The notes under the pieces are model-generated. The model ran no database searches. It was not told where the DNA came from and was given only the letters and a program-made list of their open reading frames with translations. A stretch of 64,000 nucleotides of DNA, from contig NZ_JAVFVU010000036.1 of assembly GCF_030929615.1 (NCBI RefSeq), positions 1 to 64,000 of the forward strand, read 5' to 3'. The DNA is from Dyadobacter sp. LHD-138. GTDB lineage: Bacteria; Bacteroidota; Bacteroidia; Cytophagales; Spirosomataceae. Both the position numbers and the translations under genes were made by a program. This document shows positions 1 through 7,314 of the stretch, piece by piece; position 1 is the first letter of the stretch, and every line of letters begins with the position of its first letter.

Positions 1-222
1 GAAGAAGTAAATCAAGCCCTATATTTAATTGGGGTGCCTCAAGCACATCAATTAAATATAGGTTCCAAGGGGTCTGGGGAATGGAAGATTCCCCAGGACG
101 ATGGAAAAAGATATTGCCTAGCAAATTCCTCCAACAAAAGGTTGCAATTCCACATTAATTCGACACAAAACAGTGAGGAACATGCTTACCTTAGTGTCCT
201 TTTTGATGATTATAATACTTGA
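1..222 (+). CDS. C-terminal end of an unidentified protein (partial)
   Basis: The frame beginning at base 1 is open to a TGA at 220-222, giving at least 73 codons with no stop before the window edge. It is therefore more likely the tail of a gene entering from the left than a GTG-started 62-residue gene at 34. The peptide is polar, ends in FDDYNT and shows no signal peptide, membrane segment or motif I recognise. Two strong hairpins lie inside it, which could mean the stretch is not coding. Function unknown. Confidence 0.35.
   Translation, partial: EEVNQALYLIGVPQAHQLNIGSKGSGEWKIPQDDGKRYCLANSSNKRLQFHINSTQNSEEHAYLSVLFDDYNT
20..99. repeat. Two adjacent strong hairpins
   Basis: TATATTTAATTG at 20-31 is the exact reverse complement of 49-60, with a small inner GTGC/GCAC stem. 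A second hairpin pairs TGGGGAAT (75-82) with ATTCCCCA (88-95) and extends outward through GTC/GAC at 72-74 and 97-99. Neither is followed by a clear T tract. Their role is unknown. Confidence 0.5.
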
Positions 223-243
223 AATTGCGAATCATAAGCTTAA

Positions 244-1482
244 TCACAATGAGGATTCAATTCGTTCAATATTTCGATTAATCGTCGCTTTATCCGCATT
301 CGAGCCTGCAAGTTGTAGTGCCGTTTCAAAATGAGCCCTTGCTTTTTTATTATCAATATCCGTGTACAGGTTGCCCAGCAACGAATAATAAAAGTGGTTT
401 TCTTTCAGGTTTAGTTTTTCGGCTTCGATGATTGCCTCCTTTTTCCCATTGGTCTTGGCGAGGGCAAAAGTTCTGTTCAAGGCGGCAATCGGGGAGTATT
501 CCAAAATTAGCAAATGATTGTAGAGCTGTAATATGTTTTCCCACTTGTCATTTGAATCTTCCTTTTGCGTGTGCCAATAGGCAATACCGGCTTCGAGGTG
601 ATATTTTGACAACTGATTTCCGGTGGAAGCGTTGTTTAAGAAATACCGACCCTGGTTAATCAGTTCCTGGTTCCAAAGTGTTTCATCCTGATCCTGATAC
701 AAAATTGTTTCGCCGTTTTCGTTTATTCTCGCTTCAAAACGTGACGAATGAAAACTCATTAAGGCGAATAAGGCGTTTACGGCCGGCGTATTGGTGCGCT
801 CATTTTCGATTAGAAGATAACACAAGCGCATGGCTTCCGCACAGAGATCCTTGCGGACAATCGTATTTTGAGAGGTGGAGTAATAACCTTCTGAAAATAA
901 CAGATAAACGGTCGTTAAAACGGTTTCCAGTCTGTTGTTGATATCGGCAAGCGTGGGTTCTTCGATTTTTATACTGGCCGATTTCAGCTTCTCTTTTGCG
1001 CGGTTGATTCTTTTGTAAACAACTTCCTTATTGGTCAGATAGGCGTCTGCTATCTCCTGTATCCCGAAACCGCAGAGCAAATTCAGGGCAAGCGCCACTT
1101 GCGACTCACTGGAAATAACGGGGTTGCAAACCGTGAAAATCATAGCCAGCTGGCTATCCGATATGTTTTTGGTAGACAAATCAATTTCAATTTCTTCTGT
1201 TTTTTCGGTATTGTATTTTATTTCAGCAGCGAGTTTTTGCTCGAAAAGTGAATTTCGTTTCAGGTAGTTTTTTGTTTTATTTTTGGCAACCGTATAGAGC
1301 CATGCGGTAGGATTTTCAGGCAACCCCTTTATAGCCCATGATTCGGTTGCTGACAGAAACGTATCGCTTACAATATCTTCTGCAATTTCGATATGTTCGA
1401 TACCAAACAAATAACAAAGTACCGCAACGATTTTCCGGTATTCGGTTCGGAATAGATGCGGCAAAAGTTCTCTTTCTTCCAT
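244..1482 (-). CDS. ECF42-type RNA polymerase sigma factor with DUF6596/TPR-like C-terminal extension
   Basis: The 412-residue protein is about twice the length of an ordinary ECF sigma factor. Residues ~5-75 are sigma region 2 (promoter melting and core binding). Residues ~115-165 are region 4 with a helix-turn-helix. Residues ~180-280 form the DUF6596 block, recognisable by LLFSEGYYSTS. The rest is helical and TPR-like. This layout is known from the ECF42 group, which has no anti-sigma factor and is thought to be controlled through its own C-terminal extension. It is the last gene of a three-gene minus-strand operon, 53 nt after the YciI/DGPF gene, the usual partner of this sigma type. The genes it controls cannot be read from the sequence. 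Confidence 0.88.
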   Translation of the reverse strand: MEERELLPHLFRTEYRKIVAVLCYLFGIEHIEIAEDIVSDTFLSATESWAIKGLPENPTAWLYTVAKNKTKNYLKRNSLFEQKLAAEIKYNTEKTEEIEIDLSTKNISDSQLAMIFTVCNPVISSESQVALALNLLCGFGIQEIADAYLTNKEVVYKRINRAKEKLKSASIKIEEPTLADINNRLETVLTTVYLLFSEGYYSTSQNTIVRKDLCAEAMRLCYLLIENERTNTPAVNALFALMSFHSSRFEARINENGETILYQDQDETLWNQELINQGRYFLNNASTGNQLSKYHLEAGIAYWHTQKEDSNDKWENILQLYNHLLILEYSPIAALNRTFALAKTNGKKEAIIEAEKLNLKENHFYYSLLGNLYTDIDNKKARAHFETALQLAGSNADKATINRNIERIESSL

Positions 1483-1535
1483 AGATCAATATAACTGCCT
1501 TTGCGGACAATACAAAGGCAGTTTCTTTTTGTCAG

Positions 1536-1883
1536 TTATTCTGTCGGAACCGCCATGCGGATTTCCACTTTCGCCCCCCACTGAATGATTGGGCAGCCTT
1601 TTGCTATTTCCACGGCTTCATCATAATCACTAGCCCTGATGGTGAGCATGCCGCCAATGGATTCTTTAATTTCCGCGTACGGGCCGTTGGTAACCACATT
1701 GTTCTGACCGACAACCCTGCCCTCGGATTCCCAGCGCTTGGGAGGAGTCACCAGCTTGTTTTGTGCGGCAATACCGCCGATCCAATCCTGAAAAGGTTTT
1801 ATCGCAGCTTGCATTTGCTCCGGAGAGGGTTTGGCGTCTTTGCTTGTAAGATCTCTGTGGATCACGATTAAGAACTCGTTCAT
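1536..1883 (-). CDS. YciI/DGPF-domain protein
   Basis: A 115-residue single-domain protein of the YciI-like ferredoxin-fold family. It begins MNEFLIVIHRD and carries the family features: the Pro-rich SPEQMQ helix, the NGPYAEIKESIGG loop and the GCPI segment near the end. The biochemical activity of most members is unknown. They sit next to ECF42 sigma factors so often that a shared stress or detoxification role is assumed. Here it lies 61 nt after the AhpD-like gene and 53 nt before the sigma gene, in one transcription direction. Confidence 0.88.
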   Translation of the reverse strand: MNEFLIVIHRDLTSKDAKPSPEQMQAAIKPFQDWIGGIAAQNKLVTPPKRWESEGRVVGQNNVVTNGPYAEIKESIGGMLTIRASDYDEAVEIAKGCPIIQWGAKVEIRMAVPTE

Positions 1884-1944
1884 TGTGGTTTAGTTTAAAA
1901 AGGGATTGACTGAATTTATTTTGGCCAATATTATGCAAAAGCAA

Positions 1945-2397
1945 TTACCCAAATTGTCCTACCTGGTAAGTGCCAGGTTCATTTGGAAATGCAAGGTTAA
2001 TACGATTCCAGGTATTAATCGTCGTGATTGCAAGGGTCAGGTCAATTAATTCTTCGTCTGAAAATTGTGCTTTTGCCTCTTTGTAAGCTTCATCAGGTAC
2101 GTGGCATTTGGTCACCGCTTCCGCCCAGCCTAATGCGGCCCGCTCACGGTCTGTGTAATAGGGTGTTTCGCGCCACGCACTCAGCCCGTACAGGCGCTGC
2201 TCGGTTTCTCCCTTGGCACGGGCGTCTTTGGCGTGCATATCCAGACAATAGGCACAGCTGTTGATTTGTGATACCCGGAAATAGATCAGTTCGAGAAGGT
2301 TTATTTCAATAGGTGATTTTTTCAAATAACCACCGATTCCGTAAAGTGCTTTTAATGCGTTTTGTCCTTTTTGATGGACGTTGATTCTCTGTTCCAT
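1945..2397 (-). CDS. Carboxymuconolactone decarboxylase / AhpD-like alkylhydroperoxidase family protein
   Basis: The 150-residue all-helical protein has the AhpD-type redox motif C48-A-Y-C51 followed by H55, within the segment INSCAYCLDMHAKDA. Family members reduce peroxides or act as gamma-carboxymuconolactone decarboxylase-like enzymes; the CxxC suggests a thiol redox role. It is the first gene of the operon with the YciI protein and the ECF42-type sigma factor. Pairing of this family with sigma factors is better known for ECF41, so this cluster combines partners of two ECF groups. The substrate is unknown. Confidence 0.88.
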   Translation of the reverse strand: MEQRINVHQKGQNALKALYGIGGYLKKSPIEINLLELIYFRVSQINSCAYCLDMHAKDARAKGETEQRLYGLSAWRETPYYTDRERAALGWAEAVTKCHVPDEAYKEAKAQFSDEELIDLTLAITTINTWNRINLAFPNEPGTYQVGQFG

Positions 2398-2554
2398 TTG
2401 CTTGAAAATTAATTGTTAAAAACTAATGACAATCGGATTTTCAGTTCTGGACAAAGTTGGGGAAATATTTTTCTGATATTTTAATATTTTTTTTGGAGGG
2501 GTGATTTTTTGTGCTTGCTAATGGTTGCAGTGTTAAGTTTAGACAATTGCTTGA

Positions 2555-3334
2555 TTAGCGAATTTCTTTTAAATACTCCCTAACCCGTAATTCTGCTCTG
2601 GTTTTAAATTCAACTTTATTGGTCATTAAAGCTTCCCGAAGGCTGCAATAATAAGCTACAATATTGTGAAGCGACGTCAGACAGGATTGTTTGTCATAGG
2701 ATGTATTGGTTTGGCGCATTGCCTGTAAATCAGCAGGCGGTAAAATCATTTCCAGCTTTCTGACACCTTTTGGAAGCTGTCCGTTGCGGATTAGTGCCAG
2801 TGGGCCCAAAACGGTTTGTTGCATGAAAGATACAAATGTCAGCGTTTCAAATAATTCTCCACGCCCGATTTTGACTGCCGCATAATGAATCCAGACCCAA
2901 AAACGATCTTCAATCCATTGGAAATCCGGGTGCGGGAATTGTGCCGTAGAGCTGGCTATAATATCGGTCAGGACTTTATCTCTTTCCCAAAGTATTACGG
3001 GATTTTCAACCCTTTCTTGCATGTCGGACAGTTGAACGAATTTCAGGTCCACATGCAAAAGCGGATTTTCGTACAAACAAATCAATAACCGAGGCTCTCC
3101 TACATGTTCCCCGGTAAAACAGGACAGCAAATCGCCCGCGGATTCGGCAATGGATTTTCTTTGCTGAACAGGCAGTGCCGCAGATTGATGCACGATCACA
3201 AGATCGATATCGGAAAATACGTCAATCTTATCCTCAATCCATGAACCACCCGCTGCGACAGCCAGAAATTCATGATCCTGAGCAAGAATATTGGTAAGAT
3301 TTTTGACAAAATGCTGGAAATATTCAGGGATCAT
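2555..3334 (-). CDS. Nucleotidyltransferase-fold protein, AadS/aminoglycoside adenylyltransferase-like
   Basis: A 259-residue protein starting MIPEYFQHF. The frame stays open for 23 codons upstream, but those are hydrophobic and unlike the family start. Around residues 30-50 is the nucleotidyltransferase signature, GGSW followed by D-V-F-S-D-I-D-L-V-I-V; the paired aspartates normally hold Mg2+. The remaining helical part matches the kanamycin-type nucleotidyltransferase plan. Such chromosomal proteins are often annotated as aminoglycoside 6-adenylyltransferases, but resistance cannot be claimed from the sequence. It stands alone, with about 160 nt of AT-rich DNA before the AhpD-like gene. 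Confidence 0.7.
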   Translation of the reverse strand: MIPEYFQHFVKNLTNILAQDHEFLAVAAGGSWIEDKIDVFSDIDLVIVHQSAALPVQQRKSIAESAGDLLSCFTGEHVGEPRLLICLYENPLLHVDLKFVQLSDMQERVENPVILWERDKVLTDIIASSTAQFPHPDFQWIEDRFWVWIHYAAVKIGRGELFETLTFVSFMQQTVLGPLALIRNGQLPKGVRKLEMILPPADLQAMRQTNTSYDKQSCLTSLHNIVAYYCSLREALMTNKVEFKTRAELRVREYLKEIR

Positions 3335-3462
3335 GGCTAAAAGTTTACTTTGCGTTATGGATTGAACGGTGTTGTAAATTGATCCTAATATTAGAAAATA
3401 CAAGGATGGAAGGAAACTTTTGTGGGAAATGTTTTCCTGAAATTAGTCAGGCGCCATAACAG

Positions 3463-3496
3463 CAAAATGGACCTGCGATATCGTAAGCCCATTTTG
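3463..3496 (-). terminator. Inverted repeat after the VOC gene, possible terminator
   Basis: CAAAATGG at 3463-3470 pairs with CCATTTTG at 3489-3496; the loop contains the palindrome CGATATCG. It lies directly after the stop of the VOC gene on the minus strand. No clear T tract follows, so it may instead be a 3-prime stabilising hairpin. Confidence 0.35.
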
Positions 3497-3513
3497 TCGT
3501 TAAAAATCATTCT

Positions 3514-3963
3514 TTATTTTGCCCGCTGGTTCAGCTCAATCAGATAACCGTCAGGATCAGCGAAATAGATTTGTGTCACTTTATCGAAACGAACCTGTTT
3601 GTGGAATTCAATATTTTTAGCGGTCAGAAACTTTTCAGCCTCGTCAATAGAATCCACAAAAACCGAAAAGTGACTTCCGTTTTTGTCGTTAACCACCGGC
3701 GTCGTTCTCCCCGCCAACAGGTGGATCATCTGGCCATTTCCGATATCGAACCATCCGCGGATCGCTTTTAAATTGTCGGGAACGGTAACGGGAGTGAGTC
3801 CGATAATGTCTTTGTAAAATGTTTTACTCGCCTCAATGTCTTTTACCTGAAGGGCCAGATGGTTCCAGGTCACATGTCCAAGTTTTGAAGAGGCCACCTG
3901 AGCCGAAGAATCAGTAGTATGGAGTAGCTGGACGAGTAATAATAAAAAAAATATTCTTTTCAT
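3514..3963 (-). CDS. Exported VOC-family (glyoxalase/dioxygenase fold) protein
   Basis: The 149-residue protein starts with a Sec signal peptide (MKRIFFLLLLVQLLHT, cleaved near residue 21), followed by one vicinal-oxygen-chelate module of ~120 residues. Metal-binding positions fit H34-L in TWNHLALQV, H81-L in MIHLL, and the C-terminal E in GYLIELNQ. The family includes glyoxalases, ring-cleaving dioxygenases and antibiotic-binding proteins, so the substrate is open. An exported VOC protein is less usual than a cytoplasmic one. A TACCTTTG promoter-like element lies 33 nt upstream of the start. Confidence 0.8.
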   Translation of the reverse strand: MKRIFFLLLLVQLLHTTDSSAQVASSKLGHVTWNHLALQVKDIEASKTFYKDIIGLTPVTVPDNLKAIRGWFDIGNGQMIHLLAGRTTPVVNDKNGSHFSVFVDSIDEAEKFLTAKNIEFHKQVRFDKVTQIYFADPDGYLIELNQRAK

Positions 3964-3995
3964 CAGAGAAAATAGTTAGTGGATTATTGCCACTT

Positions 3996-4003
3996 CAAAG
4001 GTA
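3996..4003 (-). promoter_or_regulatory. Candidate -7 element for the VOC gene
   Basis: The minus strand reads TACCTTTG, a full match to the Bacteroidota -7 consensus TAnnTTTG. I see no good TTTG at -33, so this is a partial promoter match. Confidence 0.4.
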
Positions 4004-4044
4004 GGTCAGGAATAGAAATATCAGGTCTTACTGAAAAGGTTTAA

Positions 4045-5064
4045 TCAGAATTTAATTTCCTGCGTCAGGTACGTGGTATTTTCGTCTCCATTGATTTTAA
4101 CAGTCGCCGAAAGTGGCTTTTTGTCCCAGTTAATGGTGATCAGTCCGTAATTTAGTTTCGCCACCATATCGCCAACGCGATGCTTATTGGGTTCTTCATG
4201 TGGTTTGGAAACATGGGTTAATCCGCTGCTGGTAATATCGAAAAGATCGTAAGACAATCCGGGTAAAGTCACTTTTGATACTTCCGCAATGTGACGGTCG
4301 CCGCTGATCAGCATGGCACCTTTGGGTTTTGTTTTGCTCAGCAGGTCCAGAAAACGCTGACGGGACGTCGGGAAATTTCCCCATTTTTCATACGGATGCT
4401 CTTCCGGTAAAAACTGAACTCCACAACCGATTACGTGTACATCGGCATCGGAGCCGGTCAGTTCAGTTTCAAGCCATTTCCACTGCGACTCCCCAAGCAT
4501 ATCAGCCGACGGATCGGGTACGTTGTCTTTGCCGTTTTTTTTCAATGGATCTCTGAAATAACGACCGTCGAGCAAAATTACTTTCACACGCTGGCCTTTG
4601 GGTCCGTAAGTATGTGTAGAATAACCGCCTTCGCGCGTACGCTGCGGACTGTTTGCCGCCACATCCATAAAGTCGAGCATCAGCTGCTGGCTTTCCTTTT
4701 TGCGTGGATATTCTTTCCCTCCGTCATTGACACCATAGTCGTGATCGTCCCAGACGCCGATAACAGGTGTTGATTTTCGCAATTGCTGATAAAACGGATT
4801 GGATTTTTGCCTGTCATATTTTGCTTTCAGCGTATCCATGTTTTCTGAGTCGCCATAAATATTGTCGCCAAGCCAGATCCAAACCTGTGGTTTTTGGGCC
4901 AGAATATCATCCCATAAAGGCTGTGGCCGTTTTTGATCACTGCATGATCCAAAAGCGATGGTCGAGACTGTTTTCTGGTGACCGGCGGCGGTATTGATTT
5001 TGGACGTGTGGCAGCCGGCAAAAGCCAAAGTGCCTATGAGGCCAAGTGCAAATAGTTTTTTCAT
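4045..5064 (-). CDS. PhoD-like alkaline phosphatase family lipoprotein
   Basis: The 339-residue protein has a lipoprotein signal (hydrophobic stretch ending FAGC, lipidated Cys ~18). The PhoD-type metallophosphatase signatures follow in order: FGSCSDQ, WLGDNIYGD, GVWDDHDYG with NDGG, and SGDRHIAE. The Asp, Asn and His residues in these are the expected ligands for the Ca/Fe centre of PhoD enzymes, which cleave phosphomonoesters or phosphodiesters outside the cytoplasm. Length and order are typical of the short Bacteroidota PhoD group. It stands alone, with a TACTTTTG promoter element just upstream. Two other unrelated metallophosphatases lie later in the window. Confidence 0.9.
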   Translation of the reverse strand: MKKLFALGLIGTLAFAGCHTSKINTAAGHQKTVSTIAFGSCSDQKRPQPLWDDILAQKPQVWIWLGDNIYGDSENMDTLKAKYDRQKSNPFYQQLRKSTPVIGVWDDHDYGVNDGGKEYPRKKESQQLMLDFMDVAANSPQRTREGGYSTHTYGPKGQRVKVILLDGRYFRDPLKKNGKDNVPDPSADMLGESQWKWLETELTGSDADVHVIGCGVQFLPEEHPYEKWGNFPTSRQRFLDLLSKTKPKGAMLISGDRHIAEVSKVTLPGLSYDLFDITSSGLTHVSKPHEEPNKHRVGDMVAKLNYGLITINWDKKPLSATVKINGDENTTYLTQEIKF

Positions 5065-5088
5065 GGGAAGATTAGGTGATTAATCTCA

Positions 5089-5121
5089 CAAAAGTAGAAA
5101 ATGGAACCACGCTTTCACCAA
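5089..5121 (-). promoter_or_regulatory. Candidate promoter of the PhoD-like gene
   Basis: On the minus strand TACTTTTG (5096-5089) matches TAnnTTTG exactly, with TTG at 5121-5119 as the -33 element, spaced 22 nt. The predicted transcript start leaves a leader of about 20 nt. Confidence 0.5.
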
Positions 5122-5173
5122 GTTTACAATTTGTTCACATGCGCCTTAGCATGTCAGAATCTAAACCATCAAC

Positions 5174-5193
5174 ACCCCGATTACAAATCGGGG
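5174..5193. repeat. 8-bp-arm palindrome with 3-nt loop
   Basis: CCCCGATT (5175-5182), loop ACA, AATCGGGG (5186-5193). It resembles the REP-like hairpins elsewhere in the window: a CTA-starting 13-nt segment (5161-5173) precedes it by one base. The rest of the 433-nt gap (5065-5497) shows only the two divergent promoters. Confidence 0.4.
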
Positions 5194-5425
5194 CGAGCCT
5201 GGTATTTGTGTTTTAAATAAAAGTGAAAATATTCGGCCGGGAACCTATGACATTTTTTTCGTTTGGTCGTCATGGTAATTGACATGCATTTACAAGCCTT
5301 TAAGCAAAATATTCTCTCCGACGGGTCAAATCTACTGCCATTCTACAAATTTATTTTTTTGTAACAACAAGTTTTTCCTGTACCTTATCCTGCGTTTTTT
5401 AGCTCATTTTAAACGGACAATTTTA

Positions 5426-5452
5426 TTGATATCGTTAAGTATGGTACTTTTG
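5426..5452 (+). promoter_or_regulatory. Candidate promoter of the zinc metallopeptidase gene
   Basis: TTG at 5426-5428 and TACTTTTG at 5445-5452, spaced 16 nt. The -7 element matches TAnnTTTG exactly; the spacing is slightly short. The leader would be about 40 nt. Confidence 0.5.
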
Positions 5453-5497
5453 TTCTTGCTATACAAAACTAAAAACAACACTTAAAAATTAAGCAAT

Positions 5498-6346
5498 ATG
5501 CGTTGGCAGGATTTACGAAGAAGTGGAAATGTGGAAGATCGTCGCGGCATGTCTGGCGGCGGTAAAGTGGCCATTGGTGGTATGGGTGTCATCATCGTGC
5601 TGGCAATAGGTTTGCTGACAGGGCAGGATCCATCTGAAATCCTGTCAAACTTGCAGCAGGCCCAGGGTACCGAACAGGTTGGAAGCCGGCTGGCTGGCCC
5701 GCGTCCTGATGACAAAACTGCCGATTTTATAACGGCGGTTCTGGGTAGTACGGAAGATGTATGGAGTCAGATCTATGCGGAAAACGGCAGTCAATATGAA
5801 TTGCCAACCTTACAGATCTTTGAAAATGCTACGCAGGGCGGATGCGGAGGAGCTTCTGCCGCGATGGGGCCATTTTATTGTCCGGCGGATCAGAAAGTGT
5901 ACATCGATCTTTCTTTTTGTGAAGAGTTGAGAGAAAAGTATAACGCACCCGGTGATTTTGCCGTGGCCTATGTGGTGGCACATGAAGTAGGGCATCATGT
6001 ACAGAATCTTATGGGGATTTCGGATCAACTTCAGCAGCAGCGCGGACGGATCAGTGAGGCAGAATACAATAAGTTGTCCGTAAAACTTGAACTTCAGGCG
6101 GACTTTCTGGCTGGTGTTTGGGCCAATCGTGCTCAGAAAATGAGTAACATTCTCGAGCCAGGCGACCTGGAAGCGGCCTTAACGGCGGCCAATGCAATAG
6201 GGGATGACAAGCTGCAAAAACAGGCACAGGGGTATGTTGTCCCGGACGCCTTTACACATGGCTCTTCCAGACAGCGTATGTATTGGTTTAAAAAAGGATT
6301 TGATACCGGAGATCTGAATCAGGGGAAATATAATGACATACAATAA
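5498..6346 (+). CDS. YpfJ-type neutral zinc metallopeptidase
   Basis: The 282-residue protein starts MRWQDLRRSGNVEDRRG, the typical start of this family, followed by one membrane helix (residues ~30-48) after a GGGK segment. That predicts a membrane-anchored protein with the enzyme on the outer face. Residues ~75-270 are the peptidase domain, with zinc motif H162-E-V-G-H166 and a likely third ligand E198 in the ELQAD segment. A cysteine pair lies in GGCGGAS and FYCP. The family is widespread but its substrates are unknown. It is a single transcription unit with its own promoter and terminator. Confidence 0.9.
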   Translation: MRWQDLRRSGNVEDRRGMSGGGKVAIGGMGVIIVLAIGLLTGQDPSEILSNLQQAQGTEQVGSRLAGPRPDDKTADFITAVLGSTEDVWSQIYAENGSQYELPTLQIFENATQGGCGGASAAMGPFYCPADQKVYIDLSFCEELREKYNAPGDFAVAYVVAHEVGHHVQNLMGISDQLQQQRGRISEAEYNKLSVKLELQADFLAGVWANRAQKMSNILEPGDLEAALTAANAIGDDKLQKQAQGYVVPDAFTHGSSRQRMYWFKKGFDTGDLNQGKYNDIQ

Positions 6347-6386
6347 CGCGTTGATTTTTAACTGAAATATTAAAAACGAGTATTTG

Positions 6387-6423
6387 AACAGGAGATTGCA
6401 TCGGTGCGATCTCCTGTTTTTTT
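6387..6423 (+). terminator. Rho-independent terminator after the metallopeptidase
   Basis: AACAGGAGAT (6387-6396) pairs with ATCTCCTGTT (6409-6418), extended inward by four further pairs around a TCGG loop, and runs into a T tract. Confidence 0.85.
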
Positions 6424-6464
6424 AGGGTAAGTGGTAGGTAGTGTTGCAACCCACGATGCGATAC

Positions 6465-6477
6465 CCCTTACGAAGGG
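6465..6477. repeat. Small 5-3-5 palindrome
   Basis: CCCTT-ACG-AAGGG at 6465-6477 has the same 5-nt arm and 3-nt loop as the REP-like clusters, but no CTA tail at the expected 13 nt. It may be a decayed copy or chance. Confidence 0.3.
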
Positions 6478-6513
6478 TCATTCACCCAGACTGTTAGATT
6501 CGATGGTCAGACA

Positions 6514-7302
6514 CTACTTTATTAAAAAATCGGCATCATCTGAAATACTGACTGTTTTCTCGGTCAATAAATCTCCGGTGAAGGGTTGAATGGGTGTATG
6601 ACTGCTGGCATGGATATCCTTGTAAGGTTTGTTGCTGACAAGATTATAGGCGGTAATGATAGACCAGCGGGATTTATCCGACAGGTTTGCCGCGGAGGCG
6701 TGCAAGGTATTGCAATGAAAAAATGCGGTATCGCCGGGTTCCATTTCGAGATAATCCAAAGGCATAATCTTGAGTGCTTCATTTACCTTTTCCATATCGG
6801 CTCCCACCTGTTCTCCTGAAAAGCCGTGCTCTACACGTCCCAGCCTGTGCGAGCCACGGATCATCTGCAGACAGCCATTTTCCTTTGTAGCCTGAGTAAG
6901 TGCCGTGAGCACGCTCAACATGTCGGGAAACAGAAAGCCGTTGTTTTTATACCAGTAACCATAGTCCTGGTGCCATTCCCAGGCCCCTCCCGTTCGGGGC
7001 TCTTTCTGCATTAATTTGGAGTGGTAGTGGCCCGCTGGTCCACCTAAAATTTGCTCTACGCCAAGCACGATACGTTCTGATCGGGCAAATTTGCTATACA
7101 GGCTTTCATCCAGTGAGTACCATAAAGCAAGTTTGGTTTTTAGTCCCGAGGCGTCTGTCCGGTCATAACTTTTTTTGTTCATGATTTCATCGCCAATGGC
7201 GATGTTATAAAGCAAATCTACTTCTTGCTTTGAAAAAAAATTGCGCACTACCACGTACCCATCCCGGTGATAGGTTTCGAGATGCTCTTTTGTAAACTTC
7301 AT
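6514..7302 (-). CDS. Phytanoyl-CoA dioxygenase (PhyH) family protein
   Basis: A 262-residue Fe(II)/2-oxoglutarate dioxygenase of the PhyH family. The iron triad fits H111-x-D113 (in WEWHQDYG) and H201 (in NTLHASAAN). R212 in DKSRWS is the likely 2-oxoglutarate anchor, and the N-terminal HRDGYVVVRNFF segment is typical. Members hydroxylate or oxidatively cleave diverse small molecules, so the substrate is not predictable. It is the last gene of the AraC-linked operon, 12 nt after the transporter, so it probably acts on the imported or processed compound. Confidence 0.88.
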   Translation of the reverse strand: MKFTKEHLETYHRDGYVVVRNFFSKQEVDLLYNIAIGDEIMNKKSYDRTDASGLKTKLALWYSLDESLYSKFARSERIVLGVEQILGGPAGHYHSKLMQKEPRTGGAWEWHQDYGYWYKNNGFLFPDMLSVLTALTQATKENGCLQMIRGSHRLGRVEHGFSGEQVGADMEKVNEALKIMPLDYLEMEPGDTAFFHCNTLHASAANLSDKSRWSIITAYNLVSNKPYKDIHASSHTPIQPFTGDLLTEKTVSISDDADFLIK

Positions 7303-7314
7303 GATCTTACTTGT

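Noticed and set aside
5279..5485. 68-codon plus-strand frame with hydrophobic ends
   Set aside because: It overlaps the metallopeptidase promoter, has no ribosome-binding signal and shows AT-driven hydrophobic composition rather than a domain.
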